A stretch of DNA of 64,000 bases from WHSW01 sp963722175. GTDB lineage: Bacteria > Actinomycetota > Thermoleophilia > Solirubrobacterales > 70-9. The stretch lies in the NCBI GenBank assembly GCA_963722175.1, contig CAVRKA010000004.1, forward strand, positions 558,001-622,000, read 5' to 3'. Position numbers and translations under genes: made by a program. The notes under the pieces are model-generated. The model was not told the DNA's origin. It did no database searches and was given only the letters and a program-made list of their open reading frames with translations. Shown here piece after piece: positions 1-6,813 of this stretch (within the stretch, counting starts at the first letter, position 1; each line of letters opens with the position of its first letter).

Positions 1-34
1 CGAACCCAAAGATCGCGGCGAGCAGGTAGTCCAT
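1..34 (-). CDS. TSUP/TauE-SafE-like permease half, 5' end only
   Basis: Only the first 11 codons are inside the window (MDYLLAAIFGF). The ATG overlaps the TGA of the upstream TauE/SafE-like gene as ATGA, so the two are translationally coupled. The start looks like the first membrane helix of a second permease half. Identity is inferred mainly from the coupling and the hydrophobic start, since most of the gene lies outside. Confidence 0.45.
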   Translation of the reverse strand, partial: MDYLLAAIFGF

Positions 35-396
35 CAGCCGACCAGGAGATGGACGGCGACGCCGATCAGCAACAGCGCGAAGATCAGCGAGATCAGGTGC
101 TCGGGGATCCGCTGCTGGAGCGTCGTTCCCGCGATCACGCCGCCGACGGCCGGGACGCCGACGACCGCCGCCTCGAGCAGGTCGACGTTGCCGTAGGCGC
201 CGTGGACGAGTGTCGCCAGCAGCGCGATCACGACGATCGCCGCGAGGCTGGTGCCGGTCGCCTCGCGCTCGCCGTACGCGAGCCAGAGGATCAGCAGCGG
301 GACGATCACGGTGCCGCCGCCGACCCCGAACATGCCGCTGAACGCTCCGGCGGCGGTCCCGATCAGAGCGACTTTGAGGATCCGGTCGCGGGGCAC
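34..396 (-). CDS. Half-length TauE/SafE (TSUP) family permease
   Basis: A 120-residue, very hydrophobic protein with about four membrane helices. Near residues 17-33 it has the TSUP signature GAFSGMFGVGGG followed by VP, the anion-permease motif of TauE/SafE proteins. The family is usually about 250 residues, built from two homologous halves; this is one half, and an overlapping gene begins at its stop codon. The pair probably forms a heterodimeric exporter of sulfite, sulfonate or a similar anion at the plasma membrane; the substrate cannot be read from sequence. Start is GTG with a poor ribosome site. It is transcribed divergently from otsB. Confidence 0.8.
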   Translation of the reverse strand: MPRDRILKVALIGTAAGAFSGMFGVGGGTVIVPLLILWLAYGEREATGTSLAAIVVIALLATLVHGAYGNVDLLEAAVVGVPAVGGVIAGTTLQQRIPEHLISLIFALLLIGVAVHLLVG

Positions 397-414
397 GTCG
401 CGATACTAAGTGCC

Positions 415-428
415 GTGTCGCGCGACAC
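415..428. promoter_or_regulatory. 14-bp perfect palindrome between divergent genes
   Basis: GTGTCGCGCGACAC lies in the 43-bp gap between the TauE/SafE-like gene and otsB. It ends 11 bp before the otsB ATG. It could be an operator for either direction; no regulator can be assigned. Confidence 0.4.
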
Positions 429-439
429 TAGCCGGCGAA

Positions 440-1225
440 ATGGCCTCTGACCCGACCCTCGAGCCGCTGCGGGCCGATCCGGCCGCCGGGGCGATCCTCT
501 GCGACATCGACGGCACCCTGGCGCCGATCGTCGACGACCCCGAGGCCGCGGCGGTGCCGCCGGCGGCCCAACAGGTGCTGGCCGAGCTCGCGGGCCGCTA
601 CCGGCTCGTCGCCTGCGTCAGCGGCCGCCGGGCGAGCGCCGCCCGGCGGATGGTCGGGGTCGAGGCGCTCACCTATGCCGGCAACCACGGACTCGAGCTG
701 CTCGGCCCGGGCGACTCGCGTCCCCGGCTCGACTCGGAGCTCGGCCACCGCGGCTCGGCGGCGGCCGGGTTCGTCTCGCGTCTCGACTGGGACCGACTCG
801 GCGCCGACGGCCTCCGTCTCGAGGACAAGGGCCCGATCCAGGCGATCCACTGGCGCGGCGCCGCGAACGCCGGCGCCGCGGCCCAGCGGGCGCGCGAGAT
901 CGCCGTGCTCGCGGAGGAGGAGGGCCTGGTCCCGCACCTCGGGCGGATGGTGCTCGAGATCCGGCCGCTGGCCACGGTCCACAAGGGGATCGCGGTCCGC
1001 CGACTCGTCGAGGAGGCGGGGGTGACGAACGCGCTGTTCGGCGGCGACGACCGCACCGACCTCGATGCCTTCGCCGCGCTGCGCGAGCTGGAGCGCGCCC
1101 GGAAGCTCGAACGCGGGATCTGCATCGGCGTCGCCTCCGCCGAGGCGCCGCCGGAGATCGAGCACCGCGCCGACCTCGTGGTCAGCGGGCCGGACGCCTT
1201 CCTCGAGCTGTTGCGGACGCTGTAG
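440..1225 (+). CDS. otsB: Trehalose-6-phosphate phosphatase
   Basis: A 261-residue HAD-superfamily phosphatase. The N-terminal CDIDGTLAPI motif carries the nucleophilic Asp and the acid/base Asp (DxD), and a late GGDDRTDLDAF segment supplies the Mg-binding acidic residues; both are typical of OtsB/T6PP. It should hydrolyse trehalose-6-phosphate to trehalose, the second step of the OtsAB osmoprotectant pathway, in the cytosol. No otsA is adjacent. The frame is open from a GTG at 410, but the ATG at 440 fits the family N-terminus better. Length is normal for bacterial T6PP. Confidence 0.9.
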   Translation: MASDPTLEPLRADPAAGAILCDIDGTLAPIVDDPEAAAVPPAAQQVLAELAGRYRLVACVSGRRASAARRMVGVEALTYAGNHGLELLGPGDSRPRLDSELGHRGSAAAGFVSRLDWDRLGADGLRLEDKGPIQAIHWRGAANAGAAAQRAREIAVLAEEEGLVPHLGRMVLEIRPLATVHKGIAVRRLVEEAGVTNALFGGDDRTDLDAFAALRELERARKLERGICIGVASAEAPPEIEHRADLVVSGPDAFLELLRTL

Positions 1226-1237
1226 AAACTCCGCCCG

Positions 1238-1786
1238 ATGCTGTTCTGCGACCTGCTCCGCGTTTCGGTCCTACTGGTGGCGGGGGTCGCGACCGCGCTC
1301 GGGGCGGTCACCGTCGTCGTCGCCAACCAGGACCTGAACGAGTTCGCGCTCGCGCTCGCGGCGGGCTGGTGGATCGTCGCCGCGGCGATCGGCGTCTGGC
1401 TCGGCCGCCCGTCGCGGGCGACGGACGCGATCGCGAGGCTGCTCGCAGGAGCGCGGACCGCGACCAGCCTGCCCCCGGAGAGCCCGGGCCGGATCGCGTT
1501 CACGCGCCTGTGGCCGATCGGCGCCTTCGCCCTGCTGGTCGGGGTCGCGGGCATCTTCGCCCCTCAGGTCGCCGCGATCGGCGCCGGCTACGCGATTCTG
1601 ATCGCGCTCGCCTGGCGCGGCCGCGAGCATGCCGTGGTCGCGATCGAGGACCGCGACGGCGTTCGCTTCTATGTCGAACCCTCTTCGGCTTTCGAGCCCG
1701 TGAAGCTGATCCGCACCCCCGGTCTCTATCGCGACCGCGCCCCGACCGCGAAGCCGCCGCCGCCCCCGCCCGCTCAGGCCGGGTAG
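1238..1786 (+). CDS. Small multi-pass membrane protein, unknown function
   Basis: A 182-residue protein with four predicted membrane helices in two hairpins (about residues 5-30, 38-55, 90-110 and 112-125). A soluble C-terminal segment ends in a proline-rich PPPPPP tail. It starts 12 bp after otsB, so the two may share a transcript. No family was recognised. The opposite strand is open across most of this gene as an extension of the convergent MFS gene. The helix pattern favours this plus-strand frame as the real one. Confidence 0.65.
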   Translation: MLFCDLLRVSVLLVAGVATALGAVTVVVANQDLNEFALALAAGWWIVAAAIGVWLGRPSRATDAIARLLAGARTATSLPPESPGRIAFTRLWPIGAFALLVGVAGIFAPQVAAIGAGYAILIALAWRGREHAVVAIEDRDGVRFYVEPSSAFEPVKLIRTPGLYRDRAPTAKPPPPPPAQAG

Positions 1787-3016
1787 TGAATCGAGGGCGC
1801 TGAACTCGGGGTCGCGTCGGCGCGCGAAGGCGATCGCGCCGCCGGTCCCGGCGGCGAGCGCCGCGATCCCGGCGAGGACGAGCCCCGACCGTGGGCCCGC
1901 GAGCTCGGCGAGCGCACCGACGATCGGCGCGCCGATCGGGGTCGAGCCGAGGAAGACGACCGAATAAAGCGCCATCACCCGCCCGCGCATCGCGGGGCTG
2001 GCGCCGAGCTGCAGGGTCGAGTTGACGGCGGCGGCGAAGGTGACGCTCACCGCACCGAGCGGGACGAGCGCGATCACTGCGAGCGGCAGGCTGGGGGCCG
2101 CCGCGGCGAGCAGCGAGAAGAGGCCGAAGGCGGCCGCGGAGCCCGCGATCAGCCGCTCCGAGACCCGGCCGCGGGCGCCGGTGGCGAGCGCGCCGCCCAC
2201 CGAGCCGATCGCCATCGCGACGGCGAGCGCGGTATAGGCGCCGGCGCCGCCGTCGAAGGTGAAGCGACCGAGCAGCGGCAACAGGACCTGGAAGTTGAAC
2301 GACAGCGTCCCGACGACGATCATCATCACCAGCGGGATCAGCAGGGCCGGCTCGCCGCGCACATAGCGGATCGCGTCGCGGACCCCGCCGCGTTCGTCAT
2401 CGTCGACGTCGGGCGTCGTGAGCCGGCGCGGGTCCATTCCCCGCAGGGCGACGATCATCACCGCGAACGTCGCCGCGTTGATCAGGAAGCAGGGGGCGAC
2501 GCCGAGCGTCGCGATCAGGATCCCCGCGCCGGCCGGACCGAGGATCCGGGCCGAGTGGACGAGGACGCTGTTGAGGCCGACGGCGTTGACGACCCGGTCG
2601 GCGCCGACCATCTCGATCACGAAGCTCTGGCGGGTCGGGTTGTCGATCGAGTTGACCGCGCCGCGGACGAAGACGAGCGCGAACACCATCCAGGGCACGA
2701 CCGCGCCACTCGCCGTCAGGCCCCAGAGCGCCAGGGCCGGAGCCACCATCAGCGTCTGGGTGACGATCAGCAGCGAGCGCTTCGGCCAGCGGTCGGCGAG
2801 CACGCCGCCCCAGGCGCCGAACAGCAGGATCGGCAGGAACTGCAGCGCCGCGGTGACGCCGACCGCGACCCCGCTCCCGGTGAGCTCGAGGATCAGCCAC
2901 ATCTCGGCGACCATCTGCATCCAGTTGCCGGAGAGCGAGACGATCTGCCCGGCGAAATAGCGCCGGTAGTTGGGGATCTCGAGCGAGCTGAACGACCGGC
3001 GCAGCGCCGCCGTCAC
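1271..3016 (-). CDS. MFS transporter (probable drug exporter), C-terminus uncertain
   Basis: Residues 1-400 form a 12-helix major facilitator of the enterobactin-exporter/MFS_3 type. Features include NWMQMVAEMWLILELTGSG in helix 1, the loop 2-3 motif GGVLADRWPKR, and a central acidic loop. It follows a marR gene with an ATGA overlap, which suggests regulated efflux of a toxic compound. As read, the frame runs about 170 codons antisense through the neighbouring membrane gene; that tail is Arg/Asp-rich and not protein-like. Adding one GC to the GCGCGCG run at 1820-1826 would end the protein at a TGA at 1774, close to the convergent gene's stop, so a frameshift is likely. Confidence 0.85.
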   Translation of the reverse strand: MTAALRRSFSSLEIPNYRRYFAGQIVSLSGNWMQMVAEMWLILELTGSGVAVGVTAALQFLPILLFGAWGGVLADRWPKRSLLIVTQTLMVAPALALWGLTASGAVVPWMVFALVFVRGAVNSIDNPTRQSFVIEMVGADRVVNAVGLNSVLVHSARILGPAGAGILIATLGVAPCFLINAATFAVMIVALRGMDPRRLTTPDVDDDERGGVRDAIRYVRGEPALLIPLVMMIVVGTLSFNFQVLLPLLGRFTFDGGAGAYTALAVAMAIGSVGGALATGARGRVSERLIAGSAAAFGLFSLLAAAAPSLPLAVIALVPLGAVSVTFAAAVNSTLQLGASPAMRGRVMALYSVVFLGSTPIGAPIVGALAELAGPRSGLVLAGIAALAAGTGGAIAFARRRDPEFSALDSLPGLSGRGRRRLRGRGAVAIETGGADQLHGLESRRGFDIEANAVAVLDRDHGMLAAAPGERDQNRVAGADRGDLRGEDARDPDQQGEGADRPQARERDPARALRGQAGRGPRSCEQPRDRVRRPRRAAEPDADRRGDDPPARRERERELVQVLVGDDDGDRPERGRDPRHQ

Positions 3017-3468
3017 GACCTGTCCTCGTCGAGGAGCCGCTCGAGGATCTCCGAGGCCCGCTCGAGCGTCGCCACTTCGTCGGGGTCGAGGTCACGCATC
3101 CGCTTCGCCAGGTAGGCGTTCTTGCGGCCGCGCAGCCGCTTCAGCAGCGCCGTGCCCTCGGCGGTCGGCGCGACCAGGAAGCCGCGGCCGTCGGAGGGAT
3201 CGGGGGTGCGGGTGACGAGCCCGAGGTCGACCAGGCTGGAAACGATCCGGGTGGCCGTCGGCCTGCGGACCCGCTCGCGCTCGGCGAGCTCGGAGGGGGT
3301 CAGCGGGCCGTGGTTGGAGATCGTCGCCAGGGCCGCGTTCAGGGTTGGGCTGAGCGCTCCGGCGCCCTCAGCGGCCGCGGCGTCCTGCCGCAGCCTTCGC
3401 GCCGTCCGCACCACCGCCAGCCGCAGCCGGGCGGCGATCTCTGTGAGCGGGGGTGAAGTACTTACCAT
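3013..3468 (-). CDS. MarR-family transcriptional regulator
   Basis: A 151-residue winged-helix regulator. Residues 55-110 hold the helix-turn-helix (LTPSELAERERVRRPTATRI) and the beta-wing with the DPSDGRGF signature typical of MarR. N- and C-terminal helices form the dimer interface. It precedes and overlaps the MFS exporter by four bases, the usual arrangement of a ligand-relieved repressor and its efflux pump. A 12-bp palindrome abuts its start codon and probably serves for autorepression. Confidence 0.93.
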   Translation of the reverse strand: MVSTSPPLTEIAARLRLAVVRTARRLRQDAAAAEGAGALSPTLNAALATISNHGPLTPSELAERERVRRPTATRIVSSLVDLGLVTRTPDPSDGRGFLVAPTAEGTALLKRLRGRKNAYLAKRMRDLDPDEVATLERASEILERLLDEDRS

Positions 3469-3496
3469 TGCTAATTAGCATAGCGAACTACTTCGC
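3469..3496. promoter_or_regulatory. Probable MarR operator at the marR start
   Basis: TGCTAATTAGCA (3469-3480) is a perfect 12-bp palindrome lying directly against the marR ATG (3466-3468). Next to it, GCGAA-CTAC-TTCGC (3483-3496) is a second inverted repeat. The AT-rich palindrome resembles known MarR operators and stands out in this GC-rich DNA. Confidence 0.6.
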
Positions 3497-3515
3497 GCGG
3501 CGCAACCGTTGCTCG

Positions 3516-5246
3516 CTACTCGCTGCGCCCGCGCAGCTTCAGCAGCTGCTTCCAGGTGCGCGTGTTGGCGATTTCGGCCTTCGTCAGCCAGGCGCGGCGG
3601 GCGGTGGCGAGCCCGTACCGCATGTTGGCGAGCGTGTCGGCGCCGTGGGCGTCGGTGTTGACGACGATTTTCACTCCGGCGTCGGCGGCGAGGCGGGCGT
3701 GGGTCTCGGAGAGGTCGCGCCGGTTCGGGTTGCCGTTGATCTCGATCAGCGTCTTGTTGGCCGCCGCCGCCCCGGCGACCGCCTCGATGTCGATCTCGTA
3801 GGGCTCGCGCTTGGTGATCAGCCGCCCGGTCGGATGACCGATGCAGTCGACGTGCGGGTTCTCGATCGCGGCGATCACCCGCCCGGTCATCTTCTTCGGC
3901 GAGATCCGGAACGAGGTGTGGACGCTGGCGATCACCCAATCCAACTGCTCCAGCACCTCGGGCTCGTAGTCGAGCGAGCCGTCGGGGAGGATGTTGACCT
4001 CGGAGCCTGCGAGCAGCCGGAACCGGCCCGTGTTGGCCTCGTTGTAGGCGGCGATCTCCTCGACCCGTCGCAGCAGGTCCTTCGCCGTGACGTCGTTGCC
4101 GAACCCGTGGCTCGCGGAGTGGTCGGTGATCGCCAGGTAGGCGTACCCGCGCGCCTGCGCCGCCTCGGCCATCTGCTCGAGCGTGTTGCGCCCGTCCGAG
4201 AGGGTCGTGTGGCAGTGCAGGTCGCCACGGATGTGGGATGCGTCGACCAGGTCCGGGAGCGTGCCCTCGGCGGCGGCCGCGATCTCGCCGCGTCCCTCGC
4301 GCAGCTCGGGCTCGATGTAGGCGAGCCCAAGGCGCTCGTAGACCTCGGCCTCGGTCGCGTAGCGCTCGACCGTCCCCGACTCGATCACCGCGATCCCGTT
4401 CTCGGACACCGAGAGCCCCATCTTCACCGCCCGCTCGCGCAGCTCGACGCTGTGCTGCTTTGAGCCGGTGAAGTGCTGGAGCAGGTTGCCGTAGGCATCA
4501 GGGGTGACGATCCGCAGGTCGATCGAGATCCCGTTGTAGGTCGTGATCCGGGCGCCGGCGTTGCCCGCCGAGCCCGAGGCGGCGGCGAGCTCGTGCTCGG
4601 TCAGCGCCACCGCCAGCGCCTTCGGGTCGCTCGCGGTCGCGATCAGGTCGATGTCCTTGCAGGTCTCGGCCATCCGGCGCGCCGAGCCGGCGATCGTGAC
4701 CGCCTCCGAAGCCGGGTTGGCGCGGAGCGCCCGCGCGAGCTCCTCGGCGACCGGAAGGACCTCCGAGAGCAGTAGCCGCTCGGCGGGGCCTTCCTGTTCG
4801 AGCTTCGCCAGCCCAGCGAGCACGTTCTCCTCGACCTTCGGGCCAAGGCCCTTGACGGTCCTGATCTGCTCTCCCTCGGCGGCCGCGCGGAGCTCGTCGA
4901 GGCTGGCGATCCCGAGCTCGTCGTAGAGCTTGCGGACCGTCTTCGCGCCCAGGCCCGGGATCCCGGTCACCTCGATCAGCGATGGCGGGAACTTCGCCTT
5001 CAGCTTTGCCGCCGCCGGGATCTCGCCGGTCTCCGAGAGGGCGACGATCTTCTCCTGCAGCGTGTTCCCGATCCCGGGCAGCTCGGTCGCCTTGCCGGCC
5101 AGCGCCAGCTCCTCGACCGAGACCGGGCTCTGGCGGATTACCCGGGCCGCCTCCTGGTAGGCGATCACGCGGAAGCGGTTGGCGCCGTCGAGCTCGGCCA
5201 GGGTCCCGAGCTCGGACAGCGCGGCGGCGATCTCGGCGTTTCGCAT
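3516..5246 (-). CDS. polX: DNA polymerase X family protein with PHP domain
   Basis: A 576-residue protein, the normal length for bacterial PolX. Residues 1-150 are the helix-hairpin-helix DNA-binding region (LPGIGNTL, IPGLGAKT, VKGLGPKV). Residues 185-200 carry the nucleotidyltransferase motif GSARRMAETCKDID, with the catalytic DxD at 198-200. Residues 340-570 are a PHP phosphoesterase domain (GDLHCHTTLSDG, ITDHSASH, then late N-x-D-x-H motifs). It should act in gap-filling DNA repair with 3'-5' exonuclease or AP-processing activity. The frame is open further upstream, but MRNAE is the family start. It is divergent from the mannosyltransferase gene. Confidence 0.93.
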   Translation of the reverse strand: MRNAEIAAALSELGTLAELDGANRFRVIAYQEAARVIRQSPVSVEELALAGKATELPGIGNTLQEKIVALSETGEIPAAAKLKAKFPPSLIEVTGIPGLGAKTVRKLYDELGIASLDELRAAAEGEQIRTVKGLGPKVEENVLAGLAKLEQEGPAERLLLSEVLPVAEELARALRANPASEAVTIAGSARRMAETCKDIDLIATASDPKALAVALTEHELAAASGSAGNAGARITTYNGISIDLRIVTPDAYGNLLQHFTGSKQHSVELRERAVKMGLSVSENGIAVIESGTVERYATEAEVYERLGLAYIEPELREGRGEIAAAAEGTLPDLVDASHIRGDLHCHTTLSDGRNTLEQMAEAAQARGYAYLAITDHSASHGFGNDVTAKDLLRRVEEIAAYNEANTGRFRLLAGSEVNILPDGSLDYEPEVLEQLDWVIASVHTSFRISPKKMTGRVIAAIENPHVDCIGHPTGRLITKREPYEIDIEAVAGAAAANKTLIEINGNPNRRDLSETHARLAADAGVKIVVNTDAHGADTLANMRYGLATARRAWLTKAEIANTRTWKQLLKLRGRSE

Positions 5247-5262
5247 CGGCACGGCTCTGACT

Positions 5263-5287
5263 CTAGTGCCGGTTGACGGGGCACTAG
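5263..5287. promoter_or_regulatory. Inverted repeat in the polX/GT2 divergent promoter region
   Basis: CTAGTGCC (5263-5270) and GGCACTAG (5280-5287) form a perfect 8-bp inverted repeat with a 9-bp spacer. They lie in the 50-bp gap between two divergent genes. It is a candidate shared operator; the cognate factor is unknown. Confidence 0.45.
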
Positions 5288-5296
5288 ATTGCGCGC

Positions 5297-6028
5297 GTGC
5301 CCGCGAACTCCGCGCCCGGCCCGGTCTGGCTCGTGCTCCCGACCTACAACGAGGCCGCGAACCTGGAGCCGATCGCCGCGGCGATCCTCGAACGGCTGCC
5401 GGCCGAGCGGCGACTGCTGATCGTCGACGACTCCTCGCCCGACGGCACCGGCGAGATCGCCGACCGGCTGGCGGCGGCCGATCCCGACGTCGAGGTGCTG
5501 CATCGTCCCGACAAGGAGGGCCTCGGCCCCGCCTACGTCGCCGGCTTCCGCCGGGCGCTCGCCGGCGGGGCGGAGCTCGTCGCCCATATGGACGCCGACT
5601 TCTCGCACGACCCCACCGACCTGCCGCGCCTGCTCGCGGCGACGGCCGACGCCGACCTGGTGCTCGGCTCACGCTACGTCGGCGATGGGGCGGTCGCCGA
5701 TTGGGGGCCGGCGCGGCGGCTGATCAGCCGCGGCGGCAGCGCCTACGCGCGCGCGATGCTCGGGCTCGGGATCGCGGATCTGACCGGCGGGTTCAAGGTC
5801 TTCCGCCGAGTGGTCCTCGAGGCGATCGACCTCGGGACGATTCCGTCGCTGGGCTACGCGTTCCAGATCGAGACCACGTTCCGCGCCGTCCGTGCCGGAT
5901 TCCGGGTGGTCGAGGTCCCGATCGTCTTTCACGACCGGCGCGTCGGCGAGTCGAAGATGACCGGCTCGATCGTCCTGGAGGCCGCGTGGCGCGTCCCGCT
6001 GATGCGACTCGGGAGTCGCCGGCCGTGA
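5297..6028 (+). CDS. Polyprenol monophosphomannose synthase (GT2)
   Basis: A 243-residue family 2 glycosyltransferase with LPTYNEAANL, VDDSSPDGT and MDADFSHDP (nucleotide-sugar and metal binding DxD). The C-terminal half (TGGFKVFRR, HDRRVGESKM) matches bacterial dolichol-phosphate-mannose synthases of the Ppm1/DPM1 type. It should transfer mannose from GDP-mannose to polyprenol phosphate at the inner membrane face for protein or lipoglycan mannosylation. There is no membrane domain, so it is the soluble single-domain form. Start is GTG at 5297. Confidence 0.9.
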   Translation: MPANSAPGPVWLVLPTYNEAANLEPIAAAILERLPAERRLLIVDDSSPDGTGEIADRLAAADPDVEVLHRPDKEGLGPAYVAGFRRALAGGAELVAHMDADFSHDPTDLPRLLAATADADLVLGSRYVGDGAVADWGPARRLISRGGSAYARAMLGLGIADLTGGFKVFRRVVLEAIDLGTIPSLGYAFQIETTFRAVRAGFRVVEVPIVFHDRRVGESKMTGSIVLEAAWRVPLMRLGSRRP

Positions 6029-6065
6029 CGGCATATTGTGTGGGCGCAGGCCTTGGCGGACCAAC

Positions 6066-6071
6066 TATACT
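6066..6071 (+). promoter_or_regulatory. Candidate -10 element upstream of thioredoxin
   Basis: TATACT is one of very few AT-rich hexamers in this 100-bp gap and lies 58 bp before the thioredoxin GTG. No convincing -35 is visible at 16-18 bp, so the call is tentative. Confidence 0.3.
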
Positions 6072-6128
6072 TTTTGAAGTAGTCCACCCACGCATCAAAC
6101 GCAACTGAAGAGGGTTAGGAGACCTAGA

Positions 6129-6455
6129 GTGACTGGCAAGCTCCCCGACGTGACCGACGCGAACTTCCAGGCCGACGTGCTCGACGCCGACGGCCCGGTG
6201 CTCGTCGATTTCTGGGCTCCGTGGTGCGGGCCGTGCCGCGTCGTCCATCCGATCCTCGAGGAGATGGCGGCCGAGCGCGAGGAGCTGACGATCGTCAGCC
6301 TCAATGTCGATGACAACCAGCAGACCGCGGGCCGCTACGAGGTCCTCTCGATCCCCACCCTGATCCTGTTCAGGGACGGCTCGGAGGCGAAGCGGATCGT
6401 GGGTGCCCTACCGAAACGCCGCCTCGAGGCCGAGCTCGAGCCGGCCCTGGTGTGA
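6129..6455 (+). CDS. trxA: Thioredoxin
   Basis: A 108-residue protein with the thioredoxin fold. The redox motif WCGPC is at residues 32-36, the cis-proline loop SIPT near 76-79, and FRDG follows. It is a cytosolic disulfide reductase for enzymes such as ribonucleotide and methionine sulfoxide reductases; msrA lies about 15 kb away. The GTG start at 6129 is preceded by TTAGGAG. The stop overlaps the beginning of the cupredoxin gene, indicating co-transcription. Full family length. Confidence 0.94.
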   Translation: MTGKLPDVTDANFQADVLDADGPVLVDFWAPWCGPCRVVHPILEEMAAEREELTIVSLNVDDNQQTAGRYEVLSIPTLILFRDGSEAKRIVGALPKRRLEAELEPALV

Positions 6456-6796
6456 ATATGCGCAGACTCCTAGCTCTCGTCCCCCTGACCCTGGTCGCCG
6501 TCCTGGCGCTTTCCGTCTCCGGCGCCAGCGGGCGCGCCGGGAAGACGGTCCAGGTCGACGACGACTTCTTCAGCCCGACGACCGTCTCGATCTCCGCCGG
6601 CGACAAGGTCAAGTTCAAGTGGGTCGGCAAGGACGACCACAACGTCACCAAGAAGAAGGGCCCCGGTGGGTCGTTCGCCTCGGAGACGACCGATCAGACC
6701 GGCTTCAAGTACAAGCACAAGTTCAAGAAGGCCGGGACCTACAAGATCATCTGCACCGTCCACGAGGACATGAAGATGAAGGTCAAGGCCAACTAA
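6452..6796 (+). CDS. Secreted plastocyanin/azurin-like cupredoxin
   Basis: A 114-residue protein. Residues 1-28 are a signal peptide. The mature domain has the type-1 copper ligands expected of a small blue-copper protein: His63 (DDHNV), Cys101, His104 and Met107 (CTVHEDM). It should be an extracytoplasmic one-electron carrier, possibly attached to the terminal respiratory chain. The lysine-rich strands suggest an acidic redox partner. Its start (GTG 6452, or ATG 6458) overlaps the thioredoxin stop. Confidence 0.87.
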   Translation: MNMRRLLALVPLTLVAVLALSVSGASGRAGKTVQVDDDFFSPTTVSISAGDKVKFKWVGKDDHNVTKKKGPGGSFASETTDQTGFKYKHKFKKAGTYKIICTVHEDMKMKVKAN

Positions 6797-6813
6797 CCGG
6801 CCTCGACCCGCGC

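Noticed and set aside
49..450. Plus-strand frame over the TauE/SafE gene
   Set aside because: Highly charged shadow; the opposite strand has the clear membrane signature.
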